A stretch of DNA of 64,000 nucleotides. Origin: Calothrix sp. NIES-4101. Its GTDB lineage: Bacteria > Cyanobacteriota > Cyanobacteriia > Cyanobacteriales > Nostocaceae. The stretch covers positions 1,054,001 to 1,118,000 of the forward strand of contig AP018280.1 in the NCBI GenBank assembly GCA_004296455.1. Reading direction: 5' to 3'. Position numbers and translations under genes: made by a program. Under the pieces are notes generated by a model that ran no database searches, was not told the DNA's origin, and saw only the letters and a list, made by a program, of their open reading frames with translations. Positions 26,500 through 35,629 of the stretch are shown here, in pieces; within the stretch, counting starts at the first letter, position 1; every line of letters starts with the position of its first letter.

Positions 26500-28377
26500 A
26501 TGACTACTCTGCCCCCTGTGGAACTGAGGAAGGCGGACGAACAATCCGTTTTAGTTACACCTTCCCATCGCCTTAATCATCTTCTCAATCGCTTCCAACC
26601 ATCTCTAGAAACTCTCATACTCCTATTTGCAGTCCTCATTGGTGGCGGGACTGGTATGGGAATAGTGACTTTCCACTATTCAATCCAATTGATTCACCAC
26701 CTCATGCTCGAAAGTCTCATGGGTAAAATCGGTGCTTGGGGGGCATGGACACTAGCTTGTGTGCCGATTTTAGGTGGACTAATCGTTGCCTTGATGCGTT
26801 GGCGCACCCAAGATTTTGGACCGAGTTTATCTTCCCTGATTGCTGCTTCCCAAGTTGGGCGATTGCAACAACAGCTACGTCCCGTTAGCAAAATGTTGGC
26901 TGCGGCTGTTTCTCTAGGGAGCGGTGCTTCTTTGGGGCCAGAAGGCCCTAGTGTGGAAATTGGTGCCAACTTTGGTATTTTGTTGTCCCAAGTACTCCAA
27001 GTGTCCCAGGAACGCCAAAGATTGCTGTTAGCTGCGGGGGCTGCTGCTGGTTTAGCAGGTGGTTTTAATGCTCCTATTGCTGGAGTCTTTTTTGCCCTGG
27101 AGGTGGTATTGGGGGCAACCTCCTTTGCCACATCTGCTGTAAGTGTTGTTCTCTTAGCTGCGGTTTTGGCGGCATTAGTTGCCCAGATTGGCTTAGGCTC
27201 ACAACCTGCTTTTGCTTTACCCGTTTATGAAGTCCGTAGTCCTTTAGAGTTACCTTTATATCTGGGCTTGGGTGTCGGGGCTAGTTTTGTTTCGCTCACC
27301 TACACCCAGGCTGTGCAATTTGCTAAGAATTGTTTTGCTGGTAAGATACCCTATTTGCAATGGTTTGCCCAGATTCCTAAGCCAATTCACCCTATTATTG
27401 GTGGTGCTTTTGTTGGGGTTACAGCTCTCCAATTTCCGCAAATTTTAGGTATTGGTTACGAAACAGTGCAGGCAATGCTGCAAGATGTGGAAGTGCCACT
27501 TCAGCTATTAGTTATACTGCTGCTGTTGAAATTAGTGATGACGGCAATTAGTGCTGGAAGTGGTTTTGTTGGTGGTTTATTTGCACCAGCAATGTTTTTG
27601 GGTGCTTCTTTGGGTGCTGCCTATGCCAAAATTCTGGCTTTGTTAGCACCAGATATTGCCATGTACATGGCTGCACCTCCTGCCTATGCAATGGTGGGAA
27701 TGGCTGCGGTTTTGGCTGCTAGTGTGCGTGCGCCTTTGACTTCGATTTTATTGTTATTTGAATTGACACGCGATTATCGGATTGTTTTACCTTTAATGGC
27801 TGCTGTCGGTTTGAGCTTTTGGCTGATGGAACGAATGAAGCCTAATAAAAACTCCAATGTCAATTTACAACAAATAGGTCTTTCAGAATTAAGAGACGAG
27901 CAAACCGAAATTTTACAAAAAATTGTGGTAGAGAACGCCATACTCCGTATTCCCAAAAAGCTGCCAGCAACAATGAATGTGTTGGAAGCAGCTTTGGAAA
28001 TGTGGCGCGATCGCGTTCGTTGTGCTTTAGTTATTGATGATAATGAACATTTAGTTGGTATTATTTCCCTAGGAGATATCAATCGCGCCCTTTCTAATTG
28101 GCAAAAATACCCAAATTCCCCTACGGAACTGACACTAAATTTATCCAATCAAACCTTAATAGATATATCAACCACTGATATCCTCTATGCCTATAGCGAT
28201 GAACCTTTATCTGAGGCTTTAGATCGTATGGCATTAAGAGGTGTGCAACAATTACCAGTGGTGGCACGCGAACAACGCGAGCAGATTTTAGGTTTATTAG
28301 AAAGCGAACAAATTGCCTTAACTTGCAATTTGGCAGTAACTTATAAGGCACTTCGTAATTGCTTACCAGCACCTTAA
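26500..28377 (+). CDS. ClC-family chloride channel/transporter with CBS domains
   Basis: A 625-residue membrane protein that moves chloride (or another anion), probably in exchange for protons. The ClC core (~35-450) shows selectivity motifs GSGASLGPEGPSVEIG (GxEGP with gating Glu), GGFNAPIAGVFFALE, GSGFVGGLFAPAMFLGASLG and the late VRAPLTSILLLFELT. About ten membrane helices are visible. The C-terminus carries two CBS repeats (~490-545: MWRDRVRCALVIDDNEHLVGIISLGDI; ~565-620: EALDRMALRGVQQLPVVAREQREQILGLLE), a nucleotide-sensing module. The GxEGP sequence argues for ordinary ClC rather than the CLC-F fluoride type, and no fluoride riboswitch is seen upstream. Single gene. Confidence 0.93.
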   Translation: MTTLPPVELRKADEQSVLVTPSHRLNHLLNRFQPSLETLILLFAVLIGGGTGMGIVTFHYSIQLIHHLMLESLMGKIGAWGAWTLACVPILGGLIVALMRWRTQDFGPSLSSLIAASQVGRLQQQLRPVSKMLAAAVSLGSGASLGPEGPSVEIGANFGILLSQVLQVSQERQRLLLAAGAAAGLAGGFNAPIAGVFFALEVVLGATSFATSAVSVVLLAAVLAALVAQIGLGSQPAFALPVYEVRSPLELPLYLGLGVGASFVSLTYTQAVQFAKNCFAGKIPYLQWFAQIPKPIHPIIGGAFVGVTALQFPQILGIGYETVQAMLQDVEVPLQLLVILLLLKLVMTAISAGSGFVGGLFAPAMFLGASLGAAYAKILALLAPDIAMYMAAPPAYAMVGMAAVLAASVRAPLTSILLLFELTRDYRIVLPLMAAVGLSFWLMERMKPNKNSNVNLQQIGLSELRDEQTEILQKIVVENAILRIPKKLPATMNVLEAALEMWRDRVRCALVIDDNEHLVGIISLGDINRALSNWQKYPNSPTELTLNLSNQTLIDISTTDILYAYSDEPLSEALDRMALRGVQQLPVVAREQREQILGLLESEQIALTCNLAVTYKALRNCLPAP

Positions 28378-28888
28378 CAAGTAGATATTTTGCCAAAGCT
28401 GAATAGTTTTAGTTATCCACAGCCCAAATTTTTTGGTCAAAATTTTGCAGACGAATAGGTAATGAGTAACTTATGAGTTGCCGTAACTCATAAAATATCA
28501 CTCATTAGAAGTGAATCTAACCTAAAATGAATCAGAATCCCATCATCAATACTATTTTCTGCACCTATTCCTTTTGAGTACAGGATTTTTCTTCTTTCCT
28601 GAGAAGTAGGCATCGAAACTTGCGATACATGAGCGAACAATTGACAATTCGCAATACCCGACAGGAAACAACTACATAATGCCTAATTCCCAGTTGCTAA
28701 CCCCTAAATTCTAAATTAGGTCGTGAAAGTTAGTGTTTATGGAGTTCAATCCTCTGAATGTATTTGTGGGTATTAACTGCGAATTGCAAACTGAAAATTG
28801 TGTAGGCGTAAGCTTTGCCAAAGGTGATTATGCGGACTGTCTGCTATTGCCAAATAATTAATGACCGATGACTAAAACCATATCTAGC
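28378..28888. other. Intergenic region with hairpin after the ClC gene
   Basis: Contains a 9-bp perfect hairpin, TTATGAGTT (28471-28479), loop GCCGT, AACTCATAA (28485-28493), without a T tract. The remainder is AT-rich with STRR-like phrases (CTAATTCCCAGTTGCTAACCCC near 28683). No gene is seen. Confidence 0.45.
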
Positions 28889-29302
28889 TTAGGCTGTGGC
28901 TTCTACTACTTCGCTTTCTTCGCGATCGTCCATATCTACCTGCCTGAGACGAATATGCTTCTTACCTAATGTAATCACAAACTCATCTCCAGCTTGAAGA
29001 CCCATTTGTTTTGTGTAAGCCGAACCTATTAGCAAATTACCGTTAGACTGTACGCTAATTCGATAGCTAGCACTACGTCCACCGCGTCCATTGGCACTGG
29101 GGGAACTATCTAACTGAATACCTTCTGCATCAATTAAGGCATTCAGGAATTTCATCATGTTGACACGTTCTATACCATTTTTGGTAACGGTATAGTAGCC
29201 ACACTGTTTGGCTTTTTCTTCCTTGCTCAGATTTTCGAGTTCTTTGACTTTCTTGAGCAAATCTTCGCCGACTAGGGGTTCAATTTTTTTTTGTTTAGCC
29301 AT
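28889..29302 (-). CDS. cyAbrB-family transcriptional regulator
   Basis: A 137-residue cyanobacterial AbrB-like DNA-binding protein. The N-terminal helical region LLKKVKELENLSKEEKAKQCGYYTVTKNGIERVNMMKFLNALIDAEGI and the C-terminal AbrB-type swapped-hairpin domain SYRISVQSNGNLLIGSAYTKQMGLQAGDEFVITLGKKHIRLRQV are diagnostic. In these proteins the AbrB domain is C-terminal, unlike in Bacillus. Family members regulate nitrogen, carbon and toxin genes and heterocyst development. The open frame also has a TTG one codon upstream; I take the ATG at 29300-29302. Assignment to the cyAbrB1 (CalA) or cyAbrB2 branch is not certain from sequence alone. Confidence 0.92.
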   Translation of the reverse strand: MAKQKKIEPLVGEDLLKKVKELENLSKEEKAKQCGYYTVTKNGIERVNMMKFLNALIDAEGIQLDSSPSANGRGGRSASYRISVQSNGNLLIGSAYTKQMGLQAGDEFVITLGKKHIRLRQVDMDDREESEVVEATA

Positions 29303-30117
29303 CAACTTAGAGCAAAAATGATTGGTTGAAAAGGTGGAATCGATTTTATTTTAGCTGACAATTTGCTTGTGAGAGCAAAACAATTTTTAGTTTTTATATC
29401 AGCCTAGCCAAGTATATTACATAAGTAGATGAAATAGTTACATTTTTGGCGATATTATTACAAGAATTTTATTTCGAGAATGTTGCCAATGGAGATAAGT
29501 AGGTTTATCTGAACTAACAGCAGCACATCAAGTTTTGTAAGGAATAAAACTCAAAGCTGAGCTAGTTACCAATGTCTGTTTCTATCCTGTCAAACTATCG
29601 AAACCGAAGGTTTATAAATGGATTGAGGTAGTTTGGATTGAAGCGGTTAGCGGTGAGTATCTAATTACAGTAGCAGCAATATTTGTTCTCTTTGACTCTA
29701 TTCAAAGAGTTCTGTCTAGCTGTAAATCGCTAAAAGGGGGAGAGGTAATTTACATCCTTGGGGGTGACATTTGTGGTTTACATCACGTCTGTTCACCGAT
29801 ATATCTACTCCATATATCTTCCATATATCTATATATATAGATAATATATAGATGTTGGAGAATGCGATCGCACTGCTTTTGCCTGCTTACACTAGAGGTT
29901 GTTTAATAAATTTCCAGCATGGCGAAAAGGTTATCTACTTATTGACTTGATATCGTCGTCACAAATAATGATGAGTCACCAATTATTCTCGTTACAGTTT
30001 GATTATTCATCGAGATTTATCGCTAACTCCTCTATAGATAGGGTTTTATCCCAGAAATGTCACAAGCGATCGCAAATAACAGTAAATAACTAATAAGTGA
30101 TAGTTGGTGTTCCCATA
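29303..30117. other. Long intergenic region with AT-rich iterated motif upstream of the Rrf2 gene
   Basis: Divergent promoter region of cyAbrB (minus) and Rrf2 (plus). A CTCTTTGA/TTCAAAGAG hairpin lies near 29691-29711. Around 29799-29855 the octamer ATATATCT occurs three times at close spacing and runs into a self-complementary TCTATATATATAGATA tract. Two TTTACATC words occur at about 29752 and 29777. These look regulatory but match no motif I can name. Weak ORFs here are not convincing. Confidence 0.45.
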
Positions 30118-30561
30118 ATGAAACTCACAACTCGTGGACACTATAGTGTCAAGGCATTGCTAGATTTGAGCTTACAACCAATCGGTTCTCCTGTATCTGT
30201 GAAAGTAATTGCCGAACGACAAGATATTCCCGCGCCATACTTAGAAAAGTTATTAATAGAAATGCGTCGTGCTGGATTAGTAAAATCGACTCGTGGTAGC
30301 GTTGGAGGTTATAAACTGGCAAAATCCCCTACACAAATATCGGTGGGAGAAATTTTAGAAGCTGTGGGAGAAGATATTACCCACATACCTCAACATTCTT
30401 CTACTCCAACACATGCTGAAGATTGGGTGACAATCACTTTGTGGCGAAGACTGAATCAAAAACTCAAGGAGGCTCTATATAGTATTACTCTGGCTGATCT
30501 TTATTATGATGCCCGTAGTTGGCAAGCTTCGCTAGGGGAAGAGGCTAGTTTTATTGTTTGA
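30118..30561 (+). CDS. Rrf2-family transcriptional regulator without Fe-S cysteines
   Basis: A 147-residue winged-helix regulator: MKLTTRGHYSVKALLDLSLQP, VSVKVIAERQDIPAPYLEKLLIEMRRAGLVKSTRGSVGGYKLAKSPTQISVGEILEAVGED, the full Rrf2 DNA-binding domain. IscR, NsrR and RsrR members carry three Cys ligands in the following loop; this protein has no cysteine at all, so it cannot bind a cluster that way and must sense something else or bind constitutively. The ATG at 30118 gives the family N-terminus; the upstream GTG at 30097 adds seven unlikely residues. The first part of the upstream region is AT-rich and iterated. Confidence 0.9.
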   Translation: MKLTTRGHYSVKALLDLSLQPIGSPVSVKVIAERQDIPAPYLEKLLIEMRRAGLVKSTRGSVGGYKLAKSPTQISVGEILEAVGEDITHIPQHSSTPTHAEDWVTITLWRRLNQKLKEALYSITLADLYYDARSWQASLGEEASFIV

Positions 30562-31230
30562 GTTTTGATTTTTCTGTTGAGTTTGTCGGGATAGGATGTT
30601 TTACCGGGGTAGAATTTGGATTTAGCTAATGTTTTGTCTGGCTGATAGGATGTCCGTTTGAATACTTATGATTAAGACTGACACGTAGGCTCAGAGAGAA
30701 AGGGATATGGAGAAATTTTAATTCTCAGTGATTAGCCGAATCTGATATGAAATATTCGCAGGATGACAGAAAAGCAAAAAGTCCAAACTACGTCGAAATA
30801 ATCAGGTAGAATAAACCAAAACTGCAAAGAAAAATGGTATTCCTACATGAATAAATCGAGTATTTGGACTTAGTAATTACGTGTGTAAACCATGAGATTG
30901 TTTGAATTGTAAGAAATTGTAACGCTTTTTTGCTTCGGAATTTCTACTGAATATAAATTCTTGTATTTATTTAATTTACTTATTTTTGCTGATTCAGACA
31001 GGTAAATTGTTAATTTTGTTACAAAGGAGAGAAGTATATATAGAGAAATAAAAATGACAGGAGGATGCGGAGATGTAGAGACAGGGAGATTGATTGGAGA
31101 AATGATAATTCTATATATGTGTGACGTTATGAAAAGGCAGGAGACAGAGGGCAGAAGGCAGGAGGGAAGAGAGTTTTGGGCAAATTCACTTTTCGTTACA
31201 TACTTCTGTTTTTTGCACCGTTCTACTTAC
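30562..31230. other. Intergenic region downstream of the Rrf2 gene
   Basis: Apart from a dispersed repeat at 30643-30748, the stretch is AT-rich. It includes an STRR-like purine-rich part (GGAGACAGAGGGCAGAAGGCAGGAGGG near 31139-31168). A 74-codon plus-strand ORF at 31054-31278 is made of this repeat and is not credible. Confidence 0.45.
30643..30748 (-). repeat. Dispersed ~100-bp inverted-end repeat, copy 3
   Basis: Reads GATAGGATGTCCG, TTTGAATACTTATGATTAAG, ACTGACACG, GATATGGAGAAATTTTAATT, GTGATTAGCCGAATCTGATAT. This is the same block order as the copies at 8331 and, reversed, at 33521 and 40921. The outer ends are partly complementary. Confidence 0.75.
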
Positions 31231-31264
31231 CTAAAAACCTTCTGCTCAAATAGAAACAGAAGGC
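31231..31264 (-). terminator. Rho-independent terminator of chlB
   Basis: On the minus strand, CCTTCTG (31257-31263) and CAGAAGG (31238-31244) pair around a 12-base loop, and the stem is followed directly by TTTTTAG. It is 45 bases after the chlB stop codon. Confidence 0.85.
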
Positions 31265-31308
31265 TTTGTGTTAGTTAATTCTTAAATTGGGCAACTCAGC
31301 TAGTGCCA

Positions 31309-32835
31309 CTAAGCACCTACAGCTTCCTTCGCAGCATAAAGCACCTCAGCACTAATTTCCTGAATTCTTCTTTCCCGCGCAAACTTTTCAGTATTTCGTT
31401 TCACTTTTCCGCGTACAAAACCAGGAATTTTATTTAACTCAGCTAAACCATCTTTTGTCCAACTCAAATCAGATTCAGCCGAAATACCTTTAGTAATAAC
31501 TTCTTTTGTATCGTGCCCACCAAAAATTTCTAACAAATGATCTTCCATTCCCAAGGTGAAAGAATTATAAATCAAATCAGTAATTTGATTTGTACCTTCA
31601 TACCCCATAAATGGTTTATAGCCAATTGGGAAATTCTGAATGTGAATTGGAGCCGCAATGACTCCACAGGGAATATCTAACCGCTTGCCAACATGACGTT
31701 CCATCTGTGTGCCAAAAATAGCCGATGGTTCAACCCGAGCGATCGCATCTCCTATTTGTCCGTGATCTTCGGTTATAATCACTTCATCGCAGTATTCGCT
31801 AACCTCAGTTTGGAACCATTCAGCATCATACTTGCAATAAGTACCAGCCCAAACGACGTGAATACCCATTTCCCTTGCTAAAATCTTCGTCATCGCTGCC
31901 GCATGGGTGCTATCACCAAATACAACCGCTTTTTTGCCAGTTAAATTTTGGCAGTCAATGGAACGAGAAAACCATGCAGCTTGGGATACATACAGGGTTT
32001 GATTATTAATAAAGTCTTCGTAATTAACATCAGCACCTTGGGCATTAACTATCTGCTGAATTTTACGGATACATCTAGCAGTTTCAACAACTCCCATTGG
32101 CGTAATATCTACGTAAGGTGTCCCGAATTGTTCTTCGAGATACTTAGCAGTCATTAAACCAAGTTCGCGGTAGGGACATAAGTTAAACCAGGCACGAGGT
32201 AAATTTTTCAACTCCTGAACCGAAGCGCCTTCAGGAATGACAGCATTAACTTCAATGCCCAAATCTCCCATTAACCGCTTTAATTCAGTACAGTCATGTT
32301 GGTTATGGAAACCCAGGGTGGAAATCCCAATGATGTTTACCGATGGTTTTTCTGTCTTTCCTTGAGGAAGTTCGCCTTTTTTGCGCGCTTTCTCAATATA
32401 GAATTGCACAACTTGCTGGAGAGTGCGATCGCCTGCTTGCAACTCATTGACGCGATAATGGTTAACATCTGCGAGCATGACATCGCATTTGGCATCAATT
32501 TGCGCTCTTTCCACGAAGTTCGCTAAATCTTCCTGGAGAATGCTCGATGTGCAAGTGGGGGTGAGAATAATTAAATCGGGGTGTTCCTCTGTATCCTTGC
32601 GGGTAATGTTGTCCACTACCTTTTCCTGCGAACCTCTCGCCAACACATTGCGATCGACAATACTAGCAGTTACAGGAGTAAAATTGCGATCGCGTTCCAA
32701 CATCGAGCGCATCACATTAAAGTAATCATCCCCTAATGGTGCGTGCATAATCGCATGAACATTTTTAAAAGAGCTCGCAATTCGCAGTGTACCAATATGC
32801 GCGGGGCCAGCATACATCCAATAAGCTAATTTCAT
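31309..32835 (-). CDS. chlB: Light-independent protochlorophyllide reductase subunit B (ChlB)
   Basis: A 508-residue subunit of the dark-operative protochlorophyllide oxidoreductase (ChlL2/ChlN2B2), which makes chlorophyllide without light. The sequence starts [48 protein letters not shown] and has [65 protein letters not shown] and [45 protein letters not shown]. Length equals the family norm, with the C-terminal domain intact (to AAKEAVGA). GGAGAATCATTCTT before ATG is a good ribosome binding site. chlL and chlN are not adjacent. A long leader/promoter region (>700 bases) precedes it. Confidence 0.97.
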   Translation of the reverse strand: MKLAYWMYAGPAHIGTLRIASSFKNVHAIMHAPLGDDYFNVMRSMLERDRNFTPVTASIVDRNVLARGSQEKVVDNITRKDTEEHPDLIILTPTCTSSILQEDLANFVERAQIDAKCDVMLADVNHYRVNELQAGDRTLQQVVQFYIEKARKKGELPQGKTEKPSVNIIGISTLGFHNQHDCTELKRLMGDLGIEVNAVIPEGASVQELKNLPRAWFNLCPYRELGLMTAKYLEEQFGTPYVDITPMGVVETARCIRKIQQIVNAQGADVNYEDFINNQTLYVSQAAWFSRSIDCQNLTGKKAVVFGDSTHAAAMTKILAREMGIHVVWAGTYCKYDAEWFQTEVSEYCDEVIITEDHGQIGDAIARVEPSAIFGTQMERHVGKRLDIPCGVIAAPIHIQNFPIGYKPFMGYEGTNQITDLIYNSFTLGMEDHLLEIFGGHDTKEVITKGISAESDLSWTKDGLAELNKIPGFVRGKVKRNTEKFARERRIQEISAEVLYAAKEAVGA

Positions 32836-33520
32836 AAGAATGATTCTCCAGTGGAAATGTAGCGAAATAATTTCTTGATTAGTTACTGGTCATTGAGTAT
32901 TGGTTAAACAAAAGTCAAACAAATAAATAACAAATGACAAATAACGGCACTTTATTAACGCTTCTGATTCTCGCAAAACTTGTTGCCACAGAGAAGTAGT
33001 AATTAATAGTAATTTACACCTAGTAATTGTTGCAAGGCTTGTCGATAAAGGGATTCAAGCTTTTATTTAAATAATAAGAATTTCCTAAACTTATATAAAA
33101 GTTAATATTTAAACTATCTATTTTAAACTTATATAAAATAAACAAAAATTAATATCTTGATACAATAATTTTCGAGCAGCTATATCTGTCATGGACAATT
33201 AGATACCAACAGATTTAATTTATTGACGTTGTTGAATGATGGTTGTGTTTTTAGGAGCGATCGCTATTACATCATTTTATGAAAACTGACTTTCCTAAGA
33301 GGCAAAAATTTCCACAGGATAAAGTGATAGTCACACTTCACCCTCAACTTCAAATTTGATTTAATTTAGGACATTTTTTGGAAACTGCTTCCTAATCTCC
33401 AGGATGCGGGCAAGATGCCCGCACTACAAAAAACAATTTACACATTTGGGATGTTCCCACACAAGAAGCCGCAGATTTATTTGTCTGGATATACTACAAA
33501 TGGCTTAGAACAATCCTGTT
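32836..33520. other. Intergenic region upstream of chlB, with REP-like hairpin
   Basis: AT-rich chlB upstream region. At 33405-33423 a compact palindrome, TGCGGGCA AGA TGCCCGCA, stands out by GC content. The phrase GGATGCGGGCAAGATGCCC is one I recall as a frequent dispersed repeat in cyanobacterial genomes. No gene is seen; the short plus-strand ORF at 33415-33660 crosses this repeat and is not credible. Confidence 0.55.
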
Positions 33521-33623
33521 ATATCCTGTTCGACAATCACTTACAATTAAAATTTCTCCGCGTCCCCGCATCCCTAAGTCGCCGTATCAGTCTTAATAAG
33601 ACGTATTCAAACAGACATTATAT
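33521..33623 (+). repeat. Dispersed ~100-bp inverted-end repeat, copy 4
   Basis: ATATCCTGTTCG, AATCACTTACAATTAAAATT, TCTCCGCGTCCCCGCATCC, CTAAGTCGCCGTATCAGTC, TTAATAAGACGTATTCAAAC, AGACATTATAT. Its right end touches the stop codon of tonB, so the repeat supplies the 3' end of the tonB message. Same orientation as the copy at 40921. Confidence 0.78.
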
Positions 33624-35332
33624 TACTGACTATTATTGCCCTCAGAGGCGGGTACTGTAGCAGGTACAACTTCTCGACTGCGTCGTAAAGCATCACGTAA
33701 GCGACTGCCATTATTGGGAGATGGACTCGATTGGTTTAAATTTCTTCTGCGTCTGCGAGTCGGAGTTGCTTGTGTACCAGATGTTCTCACATCCGCAGTT
33801 ACTTCCCGTTTTCTTCTGGGTGCTTCCCCACCAGAATTATTTCCTGTGGTGCGACTACGTCGTAAGCGATCGCTAAAGGAATTTTCCTGTGAACGTCTGA
33901 CTCTACTTGTATTGTTTAATCTACTTCTTGACTCTGCATAATTTGAAGATGCTGTTTCTGAAGATGCTTCAACATTTCTCCGTCTTCTCGATGTTGTCGT
34001 CACATCTGTTTTGTTAATTGTCGCTTCCAAACGTCGTTGGCGACGGGGAGTTGCCTCTGAAGAATTATCATTAGATGAGGATGCTGCTACTTGTCGCTGT
34101 CTCTGTTGCTCCTCTCGCTGCTTTTGTCTTTCCCTAACTTGACGATTGCGACGCGAACCTTCTATTGAGTACTCAGTAGCAATTTTTACTCCTTGTCTTC
34201 CGGAATCTGAAGGTTTTAACTTCCACTCCCGTGCCTGACGAATATGTTCTGCATCTAAGTCGCGATCGCCACTAGAATTAACTACCCGTACATTAGTTAC
34301 GTTACCGTCTTTGTCAGTATCAACTGCTACCTCAACCCTACCTTCAGAACCTCGTCTCCTGGCACTTTCGGAATATTTGACCTTACAATTACGGCAAGCT
34401 GCACGACCATCTAATGAACCGTTCGGATTCCCACTAGGTTCTGGTTTTTCGTTTGTGCTTGGTAAATTGGGCTGTGTTGGTGCTGTTGCGATTTCACGTT
34501 TGCGACGTTCTGAAGTTCCTGTGCTGTTTCCGGTTCCAGTACCCGTACCATTTCCATTCCCAATTCCGGTTCCAGTAACACTTCCAGTGCCCGTACCATT
34601 ACCAAAAGCGAGTGAAGAATTTCCACCACCTGCTGTTTGGTTGGAATTAGTAGAACCATTTCCTGAATTTCCTGTGTTTGCTTCGCTGTTTCGACTACCG
34701 CGAATCCGACCTAATACATCTCTTAAATTTTCACTACTTTCTTGGGTACTAGTAGATGATTGTGTTGGTGCAGTGTTTGTTGTGACTGGTGCTGTATTTT
34801 CTTTGGGAGTATTGTTGGTTGATTTTTGGGGTTCGACTTTTGGTTGTGGTTCCTTAGAAACCACTGGGTCTTCTTTGAGTGGCTGGGGCTTAAAATTATC
34901 TACCAACTTTTGTACTGGGGTAACTATGGGCTTTTCTACTGATTTTTCGATTGGTTTTTCTATAGGAGCAACGCGAACCGGAACTGGTGGAGGTACTGAA
35001 ATTGCAGTATTGGGTGATACTTCGCGAGTGACAGCACCTTCCCCAGCATTTCCTCCTGATGATGTGAGAACTTTTCCGGTGTTATTACCAAGTGCAAGCT
35101 TTTCTTCTTTCAGTTCTTCTATTGCTGGTGTTTCTTTGACTTCCGGCTCTACCAAAGTCAATTCGATCGCTTCCTCTTCCAATTCTGGGTTTCTAACTAA
35201 AAGATTACCGATTCCAGAAGCAAGTACTGCTAAATGTAGCACTAATGAGGCGATCGTACTGAAAGCCAAGAATGATTTGAGGGCTTTGACTTCTTTCTCT
35301 CGCTGTTCGATCGCAATATTGGAAAAGCTCAT
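33623..35332 (-). CDS. tonB: TonB-family energy transducer with Arg-rich C-terminal extension
   Basis: A 569-residue inner-membrane-anchored TonB homologue that would couple ExbB/ExbD proton flow to outer-membrane siderophore receptors. Visible order: cytoplasmic start, one transmembrane helix (FLAFSTIASLVLHLAVLASGIGNLL, ~21-45), a Pro/Lys/Glu-rich periplasmic linker (VPPPVPVRVAPIEKPIEKSVEKPIVTPVQK), a Gly/Thr/Asn tandem stretch (GTGTGSVTGTGIGNGNGTGTG, ~245-275), and a TonB C-terminal domain (~310-390: YSESARRRGSEGRVEVAVDTDKDGNVTNVRVVNSSGDRDLDAEHIRQAREWKLKP). Unusually, ~175 residues rich in Arg, Ser and Asn follow the TonB domain, which normally ends the protein. It is divergent from exbB-exbD. 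The 342-codon antisense ORF over it is a shadow. Confidence 0.85.
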   Translation of the reverse strand: MSFSNIAIEQREKEVKALKSFLAFSTIASLVLHLAVLASGIGNLLVRNPELEEEAIELTLVEPEVKETPAIEELKEEKLALGNNTGKVLTSSGGNAGEGAVTREVSPNTAISVPPPVPVRVAPIEKPIEKSVEKPIVTPVQKLVDNFKPQPLKEDPVVSKEPQPKVEPQKSTNNTPKENTAPVTTNTAPTQSSTSTQESSENLRDVLGRIRGSRNSEANTGNSGNGSTNSNQTAGGGNSSLAFGNGTGTGSVTGTGIGNGNGTGTGTGNSTGTSERRKREIATAPTQPNLPSTNEKPEPSGNPNGSLDGRAACRNCKVKYSESARRRGSEGRVEVAVDTDKDGNVTNVRVVNSSGDRDLDAEHIRQAREWKLKPSDSGRQGVKIATEYSIEGSRRNRQVRERQKQREEQQRQRQVAASSSNDNSSEATPRRQRRLEATINKTDVTTTSRRRRNVEASSETASSNYAESRSRLNNTSRVRRSQENSFSDRLRRSRTTGNNSGGEAPRRKREVTADVRTSGTQATPTRRRRRNLNQSSPSPNNGSRLRDALRRSREVVPATVPASEGNNSQ

Positions 35333-35629
35333 AAGTTAATTGCTACTTTTTATGGTTAGCTTTAACCACGATAAAATAACTAGACGAAAAAGTAAAGCAA
35401 TAAACTTTATCGGCATATAACTACATCACCTAGATAAAAACCGGCAAAAGCCTTGTAATCACGTAAATTATTAAGTTATTTCAAATTTATAATTAATAAT
35501 TTTATTCATTAAATTCTGACAAATACTTGACTTCAACTTGAGATTGTTTTACTGTTTATTGCAAAATACTATCATTTGTTTAGCAATAACTGTTGATTTC
35601 GGAATCTTTAACAGCCTTAGGGGTAATAC
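35333..35629. promoter_or_regulatory. Shared divergent promoter region of tonB and exbB
   Basis: 297-base AT-rich region separating divergently transcribed tonB and exbBD, where both promoters must lie. A TTATAATTAATAATTTTATTCATTAA tract (35490-35515) would suit an AT-rich repressor such as Fur, but no convincing Fur box can be called by eye. Confidence 0.5.

Noticed and set aside
31054-31278. 74-codon ORF in the Rrf2-chlB spacer
   Set aside because: Encoded largely by STRR-like GGCAGAAGGCAGG sequence and overlaps the chlB terminator.
34311-35339. 342-codon plus-strand ORF antisense to tonB
   Set aside because: Low-complexity Pro/Val/Phe repeats are the mirror of the TonB linker; no family character, and tonB has membrane helix, linker and TonB domain.
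35333-35629. Fur box between tonB and exbB
   Set aside because: Region is AT-rich, but no GATAATGATAATCATTATC-like match good enough to call by eye.
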